A stretch of DNA of 64,000 nt from Avibacterium gallinarum (lineage in GTDB: Bacteria > Pseudomonadota > Gammaproteobacteria > Enterobacterales > Pasteurellaceae). Shown piece by piece: positions 24,842 to 35,544 of the stretch. The translations under genes were made by a program, and so were the position numbers. The DNA lies in contig NZ_PQVJ01000015.1 in the NCBI RefSeq assembly GCF_002921135.1, positions 62,001 through 126,000 on the forward strand, read 5' to 3'. The notes beneath the pieces were generated by a model, which was given only the letters and a program-made list of their open reading frames with translations, searched no databases and was not told the origin of the DNA. Within the stretch, counting starts at the first letter, position 1. Each line of letters starts with the position of its first letter.

Positions 24842-26350
24842 ATGGAAACTGTTTTAAATTTTATTAATGGAAAACTGGTTGAAAGCCAAGGCGAAAAAGT
24901 ATGGCCAATTTTTAATCCTGCGACAGGAAAACAAATTCGCCAAGTGCGTATGAGTACTGAAGCGGAAGTGCTGGAAGCTGTTGAGGTGGCACAAAAAGCC
25001 TTCCCTGAGTGGGCTGCAACTTCGCCATTACGTCGAGCAAGGGTGCTCTTTAAGTTTAAAGAATTATTACAGCGTGATTGGGATTCATTAGCACGTTTAA
25101 TCACTGAGGAACATGGTAAAGTTTATTCTGATTCTTGTGGTGAGTTAACTCGTGGTTTGGAAGTGGTTGAATTTGCCTGTGGGATTCCGCATTTGCTTAA
25201 AGGTGAGTTCTCGGAGCAAGCAGGGCGAGGTATTGATATTCATTCCACAATGCAACCTTTGGGAGTTTGCGTTGGTATTACGCCATTTAACTTCCCTGCT
25301 ATGGTGCCAATGTGGATGTTCCCGATTGCACTAGCTTGTGGTAATACCTTTATTTTGAAGCCTGCAAAAACTGACCCTTCACTTTCTATTCGCCTTGCTG
25401 AATTATTAAAAGAAGCAGGCTTGCCAGATGGTGTGTTTAATGTAGTACATGGAGATCGTCATGATAATGAAATTTTATTGCGTGAGCCTCGTGTGAAAGC
25501 GATAAGTTTTGTGGGATCAACAACAGCGGCAGAATATGTGCATAAAGTTGGTTCTGAGTATGGTAAACGTGTACAAGCACTTGGTGCAGCGAAAAATCAC
25601 GGTTTGGTAATGCCTGATGTGGATATTAATGCGACCGCAGATGCGTTACTCGGTGCAGCTTTTGGGGCAGCAGGTGAACGTTGTATGGCATTACCAATTG
25701 CAGTAACCATTGACGATGAAACAGCAGATAAATTAGTGACTGCGCTAAAACCAAAAGTAGAAGCCTTACGTTATGGACCAGGTATTCCAAAAGAAGGCGA
25801 AAAAGAAATGGATTTTGGACCACTCATTACCCAGCAACACCTCAACAACGTAACCAAATATATTGATAAAGGTGTGGAAGAGGGCGCTACTTTAGTCGTG
25901 GATGGACGTAATAAGAAACCAGCTGGTTATGAAGAGGGTTTCTTTATCGGAGGTACGTTATTTGATCATGTTACTGAGGATATGGTTATTTATAAAGAAG
26001 AGATTTTTGGTCCTGTGCTTGGCATTGCTCGTGCGAAAAATTTTGAAGATGCAATGCGTTTAATCAATGATCACCAATTTGGTAATGGCGCAGCTATTTT
26101 CACTAATAGCGGTGCTGCAGCTCGGGAATTTTCATATCGCGTCCAAGCTGGAATGGTTGGGGTGAATATTCCAATTCCAGTTCCGATGGCATTCCATTGC
26201 TTTGGCGGTTGGAAAGGTTCAGCTTTTGGGGCATTAAATGTGTATGGTCCAGATGGCGTGCGTTTCTACACAAAAATGAAAACTGTGACAACACGTTGGC
26301 CAGAACAAAATATGGATTCTCAAGCAGCATTCAGTATGCCAACCTTATAA
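24842..26350 (+). CDS. iolA: Methylmalonate/malonate-semialdehyde dehydrogenase (acylating)
   Basis: 502 residues of the CoA-acylating aldehyde dehydrogenase family. NAD-binding PFNFPAMVPMWMFPIAL near 145, FVGSTTAAEYV near 223 and the catalytic cysteine in AAGERCMALPIAV near 281 are present. It converts malonate semialdehyde, the end of the inositol pathway, to acetyl-CoA. GGAGC precedes ATG 24842. A perfect stem-loop terminator follows the stop, ahead of the dehydrogenase gene. Confidence 0.9.
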   Translation: METVLNFINGKLVESQGEKVWPIFNPATGKQIRQVRMSTEAEVLEAVEVAQKAFPEWAATSPLRRARVLFKFKELLQRDWDSLARLITEEHGKVYSDSCGELTRGLEVVEFACGIPHLLKGEFSEQAGRGIDIHSTMQPLGVCVGITPFNFPAMVPMWMFPIALACGNTFILKPAKTDPSLSIRLAELLKEAGLPDGVFNVVHGDRHDNEILLREPRVKAISFVGSTTAAEYVHKVGSEYGKRVQALGAAKNHGLVMPDVDINATADALLGAAFGAAGERCMALPIAVTIDDETADKLVTALKPKVEALRYGPGIPKEGEKEMDFGPLITQQHLNNVTKYIDKGVEEGATLVVDGRNKKPAGYEEGFFIGGTLFDHVTEDMVIYKEEIFGPVLGIARAKNFEDAMRLINDHQFGNGAAIFTNSGAAAREFSYRVQAGMVGVNIPIPVPMAFHCFGGWKGSAFGALNVYGPDGVRFYTKMKTVTTRWPEQNMDSQAAFSMPTL

Positions 26351-26358
26351 TAAAAAAT

Positions 26359-26391
26359 AAAAGAGATTTCTGTGATGGAAATCTCTTTTTT
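26359..26391 (+). terminator. Stem-loop terminator between iolA and the Gfo/Idh gene
   Basis: AAAAGAGATTTC and GAAATCTCTTTT form a perfect 12-bp stem with a seven-base loop and a T-run. It ends only about 20 bases before the next start codon, so the downstream gene would depend on read-through. Confidence 0.75.
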
Positions 26392-26410
26392 CTTGTGTAA
26401 GGAAAAAGAA

Positions 26411-27547
26411 ATGAAAAAAGTAAGAATTGGATTAATTGGCACAGGATATATTGGACGTTGCCATGCTATTGCTTATGCTCAGGCACCTACGGTTTTTCCG
26501 CTAGAGGCGGAGCTAGAATGCGATTACCTAGCTGAAATCACGCCTGAGTTAGCTGCTCAAAAAGCTAAAGAGTTTGGCTTTAAGCGTTCTACAGGAGATT
26601 GGCGTGATGTTGTACAAGATCCCGATATTGATGTAGTAGATATTTGCACCCCAAACTTTCTACATAAAGAAATTGCATTAGCTGCAATTGAGCAAGGTAA
26701 ACATGTTTATTCGGAAAAGCCTCTTGCTTTAACTGCAGAAGATGCCAAATTAATGTATCAAGCCGCACAAAAAGCAGGGGTAAAAACCCTTGTAGGGTTT
26801 AATTATATTAAGAACCCAACTACTCAACTTGCGAAAGAAATCATAGAGCGGGGAGAAATTGGAGAGATTGTTCATTTTTATGGAACGCATAATGAAGATT
26901 ATCTCGCAGATCCTAATACACCACGAGATTGGCATTGCATTCGTGAAAAAGCAGGGTTAGGGGCGTTAGGCGATCTTTCCGCGCATATTATACAAATGTC
27001 GCAATATCTTGTAGGTAGCCAAATTCAACGCGTGGTTGGTGATATGGAAACAGTAATAAAAATGCGCCCTAACCCGCAAAATTTAAATGAACAGCTTCCT
27101 GTTGAAAATGAAGATCAAGCTACCGCAATCGTACGTTTTGCTAACGGTTGTATGGGGACAATTGAAACTTCTCGAATTGCGTGTGGACGCAAAATGGGAC
27201 TAAGTTATGTCATCACAGGAACAAAAGGCACAATCAGCTATACGCAAGAAAGAATGGCAGAACTGAAATTGTATCTCCACACAGATGAACCAGCACGGCA
27301 AGGTTTTAAAACCTTACTGACAGGTCCGCACCACCCGGATTATAAGCATTTTTGTGTAAGCGCTGGGCATGGTATTGGCTTCAATGATCAGAAAACGGTG
27401 GAAATTCGTGATCTTATTAATGGCATCGCAAATAATCAGCCAATGTATCCTGATTTTGAAGAAGGATTTAAGGTTTCTCGAGTGCTTGATGCAATTGCAA
27501 TGTCCTGTCAGGAAAAGCGTTGGGTTAATGTGGAGGAGGTAGCTTAA
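26411..27547 (+). CDS. Gfo/Idh/MocA-family dehydrogenase, probably inositol-related
   Basis: 378 residues from ATG 26411 (AAGGAAAAAGAA upstream). The N-terminal Rossmann motif GLIGTGYIGRCHAIAYA and EKPLALT near 98 (the catalytic-lysine EKP motif) define the family; the C-terminal half is the beta-sheet substrate domain with DWHCIREKAGLGALGDLSAHI near 172. It probably oxidises myo- or scyllo-inositol or a related sugar using NAD(P), inferred from the neighbouring iol genes. It sits behind a terminator and has its own terminator downstream. Confidence 0.75.
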   Translation: MKKVRIGLIGTGYIGRCHAIAYAQAPTVFPLEAELECDYLAEITPELAAQKAKEFGFKRSTGDWRDVVQDPDIDVVDICTPNFLHKEIALAAIEQGKHVYSEKPLALTAEDAKLMYQAAQKAGVKTLVGFNYIKNPTTQLAKEIIERGEIGEIVHFYGTHNEDYLADPNTPRDWHCIREKAGLGALGDLSAHIIQMSQYLVGSQIQRVVGDMETVIKMRPNPQNLNEQLPVENEDQATAIVRFANGCMGTIETSRIACGRKMGLSYVITGTKGTISYTQERMAELKLYLHTDEPARQGFKTLLTGPHHPDYKHFCVSAGHGIGFNDQKTVEIRDLINGIANNQPMYPDFEEGFKVSRVLDAIAMSCQEKRWVNVEEVA

Positions 27548-27569
27548 TTTCCCGTTAGCTTTAAAAACA

Positions 27570-27602
27570 AAAAACTTGGCAATTATGCCAAGTTTTTATT
27601 TT
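27570..27602 (+). terminator. Terminator after the Gfo/Idh dehydrogenase gene
   Basis: AAAAACTTGGC-AATTAT-GCCAAGTTTTTATTTTT: an 11-bp perfect stem with T-run. The A-run on the other side lets it also serve pnuC, which ends at 27620 on the minus strand. A USS follows directly at about 27604. Confidence 0.8.
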
Positions 27603-27619
27603 TAAAGTGCGGTAATTTT

Positions 27620-28300
27620 TTACGAATTTTTCGCTAACTTTGACCAGTTGTAATAGCCGTATAACGAGTTAAGTAAGTAAGCACCGAACATTAAATACAT
27701 TGCTGGGGTGTCAGCCCAGAGAATGATAGAAAGGATATTGATGATAATCCATAAGATCCACTGTTCGCTATAACGCAAAATCATTAATAATTGTGCGGCA
27801 ATAACCAGCACGGTGGTGACGCCATCTAAGCCGATAGAATTGCCGTCTGTTGTTTTTAAAATGCTGATAAAGGCAATAGAACCCAGTACCACAAGGCTGA
27901 TTAGGGTTACCCAACCTTTTACGGTAAGGAATTTAGCGATTACTGTTTCACTTTGCCCTGCGCTGTTACGCATATTTTCTTTCCATAAGAAATAACCGAT
28001 AAATTGCGCAGGAATGTAAACATAAAGGGTTGTGGTCATTTCGCCATAAAACTTGTTGTCTAACGACACATAGAAATAGCTATAAGCAAAAATCAAACCG
28101 AAGAAATAGTTACTGATTTTCCCTTTGCCCACAAACACCACGCATAAGATACCTGAAATCCCTGCGAGCGCCTCGAGCCAAGACACGGGCGATTGTGCAT
28201 AGGCGTAAAGCTGTGCAGCAATAAATAAGAAAAGCCAGACGACTTCAAAAGGTTTCCAGCCACCAAAAAATTCATTTTTAAGAGTTTGAGAAAAACGCAT
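27620..28300 (-). CDS. pnuC: Nicotinamide riboside transporter
   Basis: 226 residues, seven predicted helices, matching Haemophilus-type PnuC in length. WKPFEVVWLFLFIAAQLYAY at the start and FIGYFLWKENMRN, YSEQWILWIIINILSIILW later are family features, the latter containing the conserved W-x3-N substrate region. It imports nicotinamide riboside for NAD synthesis, which matters in Pasteurellaceae that cannot make NAD de novo. A single gene, divergent from rapA. Confidence 0.9.
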   Translation of the reverse strand: MRFSQTLKNEFFGGWKPFEVVWLFLFIAAQLYAYAQSPVSWLEALAGISGILCVVFVGKGKISNYFFGLIFAYSYFYVSLDNKFYGEMTTTLYVYIPAQFIGYFLWKENMRNSAGQSETVIAKFLTVKGWVTLISLVVLGSIAFISILKTTDGNSIGLDGVTTVLVIAAQLLMILRYSEQWILWIIINILSIILWADTPAMYLMFGAYLLNSLYGYYNWSKLAKNS

Positions 28301-28546
28301 AGCATTATCCTTAATAAGTGAAATAAAAACCTTGCGATTTTTGCACCGCCCTTTTAAAAAGTCAAGGATAGGCTACATTTTTCTTTTTATTCTGTGATTA
28401 ATGTTGTGTTTTTGTTGTATATATTTTCATTTCTTTTTCATTGTAAGATCGTTAAAATAGCCGCCCTTTTTCGTAATAAAATCTTCGCTAAATGGCTTGT
28501 TATAAGCATACGCCATTTAGCTATAACAATAATAAGAGTAAATTTT

Positions 28547-31441
28547 ATGTCCTTTATAGTTGGTCAGCGTTGGATTAGTGAAAGTGAAAATGATCTTGGC
28601 TTGGGCGTGGTTGCGGAAGTCAATCATCGTACGGTGACGCTAAACTTTCCTGCCGCCGAAGAAATTCGTATTTATGCTTTAGATAATGCCCCATTAGTAC
28701 GCGTGGTTTTTCAAGTGGGTGATGAAGTTCGTCACAAAGCGGGCTGGCAGGGCAAGGTGCTTGAAGTGTTAGATCATAACGGGCTGGCATTCTATTTGGT
28801 ACAAAAGGAAGATGGGCAAGAAACCCTATTGCAAGAAGCCGATCTCAGTGCGCAAATTGCCTTTAGTAAGCCGCAGGAGCGTTTATTCGCGGGGCAGATT
28901 GATCGCGCAAGCCAATTCGTGCTGCGTTATCGCGCCTTACAACAACGTCAAGCGCAGTATCAATCACCATTGCGTGGCTTACGCGGCATTCGCGGTGGGT
29001 TAATTCCCCACCAATTGCATATTGCCAAAGAAGTGGGGCAACGCATTGCGCCGCGAGTGTTGTTAGCTGACGAAGTGGGGCTGGGCAAAACCATTGAAGC
29101 AGGAATGATCTTGCAGCAACAATTGTTTGCCGAAAAGGTCGATCGCGTGCTTATTATCGTGCCAGAAACCTTGCAACATCAATGGCTTGTGGAAATGCTA
29201 CGCCGTTTTAATTTACATTTTTCCCTTTTTGATGAAGAGCGTTGCGCTGATTTTGATGGCCTTGACGGTGGCGTGGCAGCCAATCCATTTAAAACAGAAT
29301 CCTTAATTATTTGTGCCCTAGATTGGCTGGTGCAAAAGCCTAAGCGCGCTGAACAGCTGATGAATGCGGAATTTGATTTATTGATTGTTGATGAAGCGCA
29401 TCATCTTGAATGGTCGGAACAAGCGCCAAGTTTGGCTTATCAAATTGTCGAGCAGTTGGCGAGCCATATTCCTGCCGTGTTATTGCTGACGGCAACCCCT
29501 GAACAATTAGGGCAAGAAAGCCATTTTGCACGCTTGAAATTGCTCGATCCCGATCGCTTTTATGATTACAGCGCTTTTGTGCAAGAACAGCAGCATTATC
29601 AACCCGTGGCAGAAGCCGTGAATGGATTGTTAAGCGAGCAGCCATTAAGTACGCAAGAAGAAAAACATTTAGCGGAATTGCTTTCTGATCAAGATATTAG
29701 CGGATTATTAGCGGATCTTCATCATAGCGAGAAAAAAGCGCAAGCGCGTGAAACCTTAGTGGAAAATCTGCTCGATCGCCACGGCACCAGTCGTGTGTTA
29801 TTTCGTAATACTCGCCAAGGCGTGAAAGGCTTCCCATTGCGTCATTATCACGAAATCACCTTGCTAATGCCAAAGCAATATCGCAATGCGATTGGCGTGC
29901 TGAAAATGCTTGGCGAAGTGAAAACCAGCGATTTATTTTACCCCGAGCAGATCTTCCAAAAAATGAACCCTGATGCCGCGTGGTGGGATTTTGATCCGCG
30001 CGTGGAATGGTTGATCGACTTCTTACAATCTCACCGCGAAGAAAAAGTGTTGGTGATTTGTCATCAAGCCAAAACCGCCATTCAGCTAGAGAAAGCCTTA
30101 CGCGAAAAAGAAGCCATTCGCAGCGCCGTGTTCCATCAAAATATGTCCATTGTGGAACGGGATAAAGCCGCGGCTTACTTTGCTCAACAGGAAGACGGCG
30201 CGCAGGTGTTGCTCACGTCCAGCATTGGTTCAGAAGGGCGAAATTTCCAGTTTGCCCATCATTTGGTGTTGTTTAATTTGCCAGATAATCCTGATTTATT
30301 GGAACAGTGCATTGGACGCTTAGATCGCATTGGGCAAACGCAAGACATTGAAATTTACGCCCCTTGTTTTGCGGATAGTCCGCAAGTTCTGCTGGCAAAA
30401 TGGTATCATCAAGGGCTAAACGCATTTGAAGAAACCTGTCCGATGGGCGCAACCTTGTTTGAAAAGTGCGGTACAAAATTGCAAGATTTTTTACAGCATA
30501 ATGAACAGAATGCGGCGTTTGATGATTTTGTCGCTCAGACCCGAACCGAGCGTGATGCTTTAAAAGTACAGCTTGATCAAGGTAGAGATCGCCTATTAGA
30601 AATTCATTCTAACGGTGGTGAACAAGCTCAAGCCTTGGCCGAAGCCATTGGCGAGCAAGATGGTTCAAGCGAGTTAATTAATTTCACCTTGAATTTGTTC
30701 GATATTATTGGCGTGGAACAAGAAGATCTCGGCGAAAAGAGCATTGTTATTCACCCCACAGGCACAATGCTGGTGCCAGATTTCCCAGGCTTAAAAGAAG
30801 AAGGCTTAACGGTAACCTTTGATCGCAATTTAGCCGTGGCGCGCGAAGACGTTGAGTTTCTCACTTGGGATCACCCGATGATCCGCAACGGCATTGATTT
30901 GATTACTGATGGCGAGATAGGCAAAACTGCCGTATCATTGCTAATCAATAATGAATTGCCTGTGGGATCGCTGTGGCTGGAACTCATTTACATTGTGGAA
31001 GCCCAAGCGCCACGCGGTTTGCAGCTTACTCGTTTCTTACCCCCAACGCCAGTGCGCTTATTAATTGACGGCAAAGGTCATAATTTAGCGGATAAAGTGG
31101 GCTTTGAACTGCTACAAAAACAGCTTAAACCAATGGCAAAACAAATGGCAAGCAAGGTAATCAAAATGTTGCGCGCCAATATTGAACAATTATTAAAAGC
31201 AGGTGAACGTCAAATTGGCGAACAAGCGCAAGTATTAATTCAGCAAGCAGAGCAGCAAGCTGCACAGCGTTTGGACAGCGAACTAACCCGCTTGCAGGCG
31301 TTAAAACAAGTGAATAAAACTATTCGCCAAGATGAAATTGATGCACTTAGTGCCGAGCGCGAGCAAATTTTACAGCACTTGCACAAAGCCACTTGGCGCT
31401 TGGATAGCCTGCGTGTGATTATCAGTAATAAGAGTAAATAA
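28547..31441 (+). CDS. rapA: RNA polymerase-associated Swi2/Snf2 ATPase
   Basis: 964 residues from ATG 28547 ([20 protein letters not shown]), close to E. coli RapA (968). Two N-terminal Tudor-like domains precede the helicase core: Walker A in [13 protein letters not shown] near 172, DEAHH near 280, [10 protein letters not shown] near 314, and C-terminal motif V/VI in [12 protein letters not shown] and [11 protein letters not shown] near 555-595. It recycles stalled RNA polymerase after termination. Longer upstream starts lack ribosome-site and homology support. The stop overlaps the rluA start (TAATG). Confidence 0.95.
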   Translation: MSFIVGQRWISESENDLGLGVVAEVNHRTVTLNFPAAEEIRIYALDNAPLVRVVFQVGDEVRHKAGWQGKVLEVLDHNGLAFYLVQKEDGQETLLQEADLSAQIAFSKPQERLFAGQIDRASQFVLRYRALQQRQAQYQSPLRGLRGIRGGLIPHQLHIAKEVGQRIAPRVLLADEVGLGKTIEAGMILQQQLFAEKVDRVLIIVPETLQHQWLVEMLRRFNLHFSLFDEERCADFDGLDGGVAANPFKTESLIICALDWLVQKPKRAEQLMNAEFDLLIVDEAHHLEWSEQAPSLAYQIVEQLASHIPAVLLLTATPEQLGQESHFARLKLLDPDRFYDYSAFVQEQQHYQPVAEAVNGLLSEQPLSTQEEKHLAELLSDQDISGLLADLHHSEKKAQARETLVENLLDRHGTSRVLFRNTRQGVKGFPLRHYHEITLLMPKQYRNAIGVLKMLGEVKTSDLFYPEQIFQKMNPDAAWWDFDPRVEWLIDFLQSHREEKVLVICHQAKTAIQLEKALREKEAIRSAVFHQNMSIVERDKAAAYFAQQEDGAQVLLTSSIGSEGRNFQFAHHLVLFNLPDNPDLLEQCIGRLDRIGQTQDIEIYAPCFADSPQVLLAKWYHQGLNAFEETCPMGATLFEKCGTKLQDFLQHNEQNAAFDDFVAQTRTERDALKVQLDQGRDRLLEIHSNGGEQAQALAEAIGEQDGSSELINFTLNLFDIIGVEQEDLGEKSIVIHPTGTMLVPDFPGLKEEGLTVTFDRNLAVAREDVEFLTWDHPMIRNGIDLITDGEIGKTAVSLLINNELPVGSLWLELIYIVEAQAPRGLQLTRFLPPTPVRLLIDGKGHNLADKVGFELLQKQLKPMAKQMASKVIKMLRANIEQLLKAGERQIGEQAQVLIQQAEQQAAQRLDSELTRLQALKQVNKTIRQDEIDALSAEREQILQHLHKATWRLDSLRVIISNKSK

Positions 31442-32100
31442 TGGCATTAATTGACTACAATCCCCCACGCGAACCTTGGTTAGATGTGATCTATCACGAC
31501 AATCATATTTTATTGGTAAATAAGCCGAGCGGTTTGCTTTCCGTGCCGGGTAACCAACCGCAATATTACGACAGCGCAATGTCGCGCGTAAAAGAAAAAT
31601 ATGGCTTTTGCGAGCCGGCGCACCGTCTTGATATGGCAACCAGTGGGATTTTGCTGTTTGCAATGAGCAAGCTGGCGGATAAAGAACTCAAGCGCCAGTT
31701 TCGCGAGCGTGAGCCGAAAAAATCTTATCAGGCGCTCGTTTGGGGGCATTTAGCGCAAGATAGCGGCACGGTGAATTTGCCACTAATTTGCGATTGGGAA
31801 AATCGTCCTAGACAGAAAATTTGTTTTGAACTGGGCAAAAGTGCGGTAACAAATTTTGAAATTTTAGAACGCCTACCGAATAACAGCACAAGGGTAAAGC
31901 TCACCCCAATTACAGGGCGTTCGCACCAATTAAGGCTGCATATGCTTGCCCTCGGACACCCGATTTTAGGCGATAAGTTTTATGCTCACCCACAAGCGAA
32001 AGCGATGTCGCCCCGTTTGTGTTTGCACGCACAATCCTTACAAATTCGCCACCCTTTAACGGGTGAAATAATGAATTTCACGGCAGATGTACCGTTTTAA
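31441..32100 (+). CDS. rluA: Dual-specificity pseudouridine synthase, tRNA U32 / 23S rRNA U746
   Basis: 219 residues. The catalytic aspartate is in HRLDMATSGILLFA near 62, with LPLICDWENRPRQKI, TPITGRSHQLRLHM near 160 and GHPILGDKFYA near 175, all RluA hallmarks. It is translationally coupled to rapA, an order conserved in related species. Confidence 0.93.
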   Translation: MALIDYNPPREPWLDVIYHDNHILLVNKPSGLLSVPGNQPQYYDSAMSRVKEKYGFCEPAHRLDMATSGILLFAMSKLADKELKRQFREREPKKSYQALVWGHLAQDSGTVNLPLICDWENRPRQKICFELGKSAVTNFEILERLPNNSTRVKLTPITGRSHQLRLHMLALGHPILGDKFYAHPQAKAMSPRLCLHAQSLQIRHPLTGEIMNFTADVPF

Positions 32101-32193
32101 TTCGTTCTAACCAATCACAGAAATAATGCGGAGAATTGGTGATTTAATGCTACAATTCTCCCCAATTCATTTTTACCAAATAGTAGAGAAATT

Positions 32194-32760
32194 ATGTCCC
32201 GTCAAAAGAAAACACGCCGTATTACGGATATTATGCCAACCCGCAAGGCGGATAAACCCGCGCAAAGCGCCCCAGCTGGGCGCGGGCGTAAATTGACACG
32301 TTATGAATTAGATGCCAAAGCTCGTGAAGAAAAAAGAAAGAAAAAGCACAAAGGTTTAGCGGCGGGGTCGCGTCATAGCAGCCAAGGGGAAAATAAACCC
32401 TTGGAGCAAAATCAGGTGCAAGATCCCCGCGTTGGTAGCCGTAAAAAAATCCCGTTAGTGGTGGAATTTGTCAATAAACCTGAAAAAGGAATGACCATTC
32501 CGCCCGTGGAAGTTACAAAACCGAAAGCCCTTGATCCTATGGTGGAACTTGAACAGCTAGAAAATAACGAATGTTTAAATGATTTGTTGGATCAGCTTGA
32601 AGCAGGCAAAACCTTAAATGCCAAAGATCAAGCCTTTGTAGACGAATGCCTTGATCGCATCGCTCAATTAATGGACGAATTGGGCATTAGTGATGAGGAA
32701 GAAAATGCGGAAGATTTATACCGCACTTTTGAAACCATTGATATTAATCAGTTTAAATAA
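32194..32760 (+). CDS. yihI: Der GTPase-activating protein
   Basis: 188 residues: a basic, low-complexity N-terminus ([23 protein letters not shown]) and an acidic C-terminus ([19 protein letters not shown]), the split-charge profile of YihI. YihI stimulates the GTPase Der to tune 50S ribosome assembly. The next gene starts four bases after its stop, and hemN follows; the order yihI-DUF2489-hemN matches that in enterobacteria. Confidence 0.88.
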   Translation: MSRQKKTRRITDIMPTRKADKPAQSAPAGRGRKLTRYELDAKAREEKRKKKHKGLAAGSRHSSQGENKPLEQNQVQDPRVGSRKKIPLVVEFVNKPEKGMTIPPVEVTKPKALDPMVELEQLENNECLNDLLDQLEAGKTLNAKDQAFVDECLDRIAQLMDELGISDEEENAEDLYRTFETIDINQFK

Positions 32761-32763
32761 TTT

Positions 32764-33198
32764 ATGTGGATTTATCTTTTAATTGCTCTCGGGCTTTTGA
32801 TTATTGTGGGGATGGCCGCTTATGCGGTGAAATTATTGCGTGCGTTGAAAAACCAAAAGCAGGCGTTAGAAAATGCACGCTTGGCGCGTGTAAAACGCCT
32901 AAAAGAGAGTATTGAGATTATCGCCCGTGCAATGCAAAATGGCGATTGCAATTTGTCTGAAGGGGCAATTCGATTAAAAATGTTGCTCGATCCCTTAGGC
33001 TTAAAAATCACCACTTATCCTGCACTGGCTGAGCTTTATGATGTGGTGAAAGAAATGCCAACGCATCAAGCGCGTAAGGAATTAAAAAAGAACGAGCGTA
33101 TGCGTTTAGATCTCACCCGTGAAAGCGCCGAAGCCGATCTTGAAAGCAAAATTTTGTTGGAATTAAATCAATTATTGTTGGATATTGAAAAATTTTAG
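32764..33198 (+). CDS. DUF2489 membrane-anchored protein
   Basis: 144 residues: one N-terminal transmembrane helix (about 2-22) followed by a helical cytoplasmic domain with ARLARVKRLKESIEIIARAMQNGDCNLSEGAIRLKMLLDPL, diagnostic of DUF2489. Function unknown. It lies between yihI and hemN and ends about ten bases before hemN, so the three genes are probably cotranscribed. Confidence 0.85.
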   Translation: MWIYLLIALGLLIIVGMAAYAVKLLRALKNQKQALENARLARVKRLKESIEIIARAMQNGDCNLSEGAIRLKMLLDPLGLKITTYPALAELYDVVKEMPTHQARKELKKNERMRLDLTRESAEADLESKILLELNQLLLDIEKF

Positions 33199-33208
33199 GG
33201 GGAAATTA

Positions 33209-34576
33209 ATGTCTGGAACTATGTGGGATTCCGCGTTAATTCAAAAATATAACTATTCTGGGCCGCGTTACACCTCTTACCCAACGGCGTTAGAATTTAA
33301 CGAAAATTATACTGAACAAGATTTCCAAGCAGCGGCAGCGCGTTACCCTGACCGTCCGCTTTCTCTTTATGTGCATATCCCGTTTTGCCATAAATTGTGC
33401 TATTTCTGCGCCTGTAACAAAATCATTACGCGTCATCAGCACAAAGCAGATATTTATCTTGATTATTTAGAAAAAGAAATTAAAAATCGCGCCGCACTTT
33501 TCCGCAATCGCAAGGTAACTCAAGTGCATTGGGGCGGCGGCACACCAACCTATCTCACCGAGCAACAATCCAGCCGTTTAATGGCAATGTTGCGTGAGCA
33601 TTTTCATTTTGCCGATAACGCCGAAATTAGTATCGAAATGGATCCGCGTAAAATTGAGCTGGAAACCCTTGATCATCTGCGTAAAATCGGCTTTAACCGC
33701 ATTAGTATGGGCGTGCAGGATTTCAATAAAGCAGTGCAAAAAGCGGTAAACCGTGAGCAAGATGAAGATTTCATTCAAGCCTTGCTAGAACGCGCACGCG
33801 CTTTAGGATTTCAATCCACCAATTTGGATTTGATTTATGGGTTGCCATTGCAGAATGTGGAAAGCTTTATGTTCACCCTGCAAAAAGTGATTGAATTAAA
33901 CCCTGATCGTTTGAGCGTGTTTAACTATGCCCACTTGCCAAGCCGTTTTGCGGGGCAAGCGAAAATTAAAGAAGATCAACTCCCTGCACCTGAAACCAAG
34001 CTCACCATTTTACAAAAAACCATTGAAACCCTAAGCGATGCCGGTTACCGTTTCATTGGAATGGATCACTTTGCGAAACCTGATGATGAACTAGCCATCG
34101 CGCAACAAAATGGCGTGCTACACCGCAATTTCCAAGGCTACACCACGCAAGAAGATGCGGATTTGCTCGGTCTGGGTGTTTCTGCAATTAGCCTGTTGGG
34201 CGATACTTACGCACAAAATCAAAAAGAGCTAAAACATTATTACGCAGATATTGAGCAAAAAGGCACCGCACTTCACAAAGGCTTTGTAATGAGCCAAGAA
34301 GATTGCTTGCGCCGTGATGTCATCAAACAACTGATTTGCAACTTCAAACTGGATTACGCTCCATTTGAACAGCAATATGGCATTGATTTCAAAACCCATT
34401 TTGCGGAAGATTTAGAATTGCTCGCCCCCCTTGCGGCAGATGGCTTAATTGAAATTGGCGAAAAAGGATTACAGGTTTCCCCTGTTGGGCATTTGCTGAT
34501 TCGCAATATTTGCTTATGTTTTGACACCTACTCAAGACAACAAGCCAGACGCCAACAGTTCTCAAGAATTATTTAA
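33209..34576 (+). CDS. hemN: Oxygen-independent coproporphyrinogen III oxidase
   Basis: 455 residues from ATG 33209, preceded by GGGGGA. The radical-SAM cluster motif is HIPFCHKLCYFCAC near 60-73 (C-x3-C-x2-C), followed by WGGGTPTYL near 112. It converts coproporphyrinogen III to protoporphyrinogen IX without oxygen. A weak hairpin (34588-34612) follows with no U-run. Confidence 0.95.
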   Translation: MSGTMWDSALIQKYNYSGPRYTSYPTALEFNENYTEQDFQAAAARYPDRPLSLYVHIPFCHKLCYFCACNKIITRHQHKADIYLDYLEKEIKNRAALFRNRKVTQVHWGGGTPTYLTEQQSSRLMAMLREHFHFADNAEISIEMDPRKIELETLDHLRKIGFNRISMGVQDFNKAVQKAVNREQDEDFIQALLERARALGFQSTNLDLIYGLPLQNVESFMFTLQKVIELNPDRLSVFNYAHLPSRFAGQAKIKEDQLPAPETKLTILQKTIETLSDAGYRFIGMDHFAKPDDELAIAQQNGVLHRNFQGYTTQEDADLLGLGVSAISLLGDTYAQNQKELKHYYADIEQKGTALHKGFVMSQEDCLRRDVIKQLICNFKLDYAPFEQQYGIDFKTHFAEDLELLAPLAADGLIEIGEKGLQVSPVGHLLIRNICLCFDTYSRQQARRQQFSRII

Positions 34577-34761
34577 TCTCAAATAATCCGCTCAAAAGAT
34601 TGTTTTGGGCGGAACAATGGTGGGCTTGAAAGTATTGTGCTAGTCAAAGAAATTCTGCATATTTAACTTTTTTATAACATATTCCTTTAAGTTATTTGTA
34701 AATCCTTTTGTTTCTTTTACAATGCCTAGCACTTAACGAAATCTATTCAAAGGAGAATATT

Positions 34762-35544
34762 ATGTTGAAAAAATTAGCATTTTTTTCCACCGCACTTTTC
34801 GCTATTACTACTGCAAGCCAAGCCGTTGCAGCGGAAAGTTTGATTGAACGTATTAACAATAAAGGGACGATCACCGTAGGGACAGAAGGCACTTATGCGC
34901 CGTTCACTTACCACGATGCAAGCGGAAAATTAACCGGCTATGATGTGGAAGTTACCCGCGCTGTGGCAGAAAAATTGGGCGTAACCGTAGAATTTAAAGA
35001 AACCCAATGGGACGCAATGCTTGCTGGCTTAAAAGGCGGTCGTTTTGATTTAGTGGCAAACCAAGTGGCATTAACCACCCCTGAACGCCAAGCCACTTTT
35101 GATAAATCTGAGCCTTATAGCTGGTCGGGCGCAATGTTGCTTGCACGCCAAGATGAAGATCGTATTCACAAAGTGGAAGATGTGAAAGGCTTAAAAGCCG
35201 CCCAAACCTTGAGTTCTAACTACGGTGAATTAGCGGTAAATTACGGCGCACAAATTGTGCCAATTGATGGAATGGCGCAAGGTTTATTGTTAATTCAACA
35301 AAAACGTGCAGATGTTACCTTTAACGATTCTCTCGCGCTGTTGGATTACTTAAAGAAAAACCCAAATTCAGGTTTAAAACCGTTCTGGGAATCTGAAGAA
35401 AAAGTGGGCGCGGGCTTAATTGTGAATAAAAATAACGAAGAGGCGTTAGCCAAAATTAACGCGGCAATCGTGGAATTACATAATGACGGCACCCTGAAAA
35501 AACTGGGTGAGCAATTCTTTGGAAAGGATATCAGTGTTAAATAA
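34762..35544 (+). CDS. Amino-acid (probably cystine) ABC transporter binding protein
   Basis: 260 residues from ATG 34762 (AAAGGAGA upstream). A signal peptide ends at AVAAES near 24; the mature protein is a family 3 solute-binding protein (ITVGTEGTYAPFTYHDASGKLTGYDVEV, then ATFDKSEPYSWSGA). Similar Pasteurellaceae/Neisseria proteins bind cystine. First gene of a binding protein-permease-ATPase operon with a stem-loop terminator at its end. Confidence 0.85.
   Translation: MLKKLAFFSTALFAITTASQAVAAESLIERINNKGTITVGTEGTYAPFTYHDASGKLTGYDVEVTRAVAEKLGVTVEFKETQWDAMLAGLKGGRFDLVANQVALTTPERQATFDKSEPYSWSGAMLLARQDEDRIHKVEDVKGLKAAQTLSSNYGELAVNYGAQIVPIDGMAQGLLLIQQKRADVTFNDSLALLDYLKKNPNSGLKPFWESEEKVGAGLIVNKNNEEALAKINAAIVELHNDGTLKKLGEQFFGKDISVK

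Noticed and set aside
28394-28546. N-terminal extension of RapA to about 1015 residues
   Set aside because: The extension is a hydrophobic, unrelated translation of the upstream AT-rich [12 protein letters not shown] from ATG 28547 matches known RapA starts.
34588-34612. Hairpin CCGCTCAAAA/TTTTGGGCGG after hemN as terminator
   Set aside because: The stem contains mismatches and no U-run follows; termination is possible but not supported.
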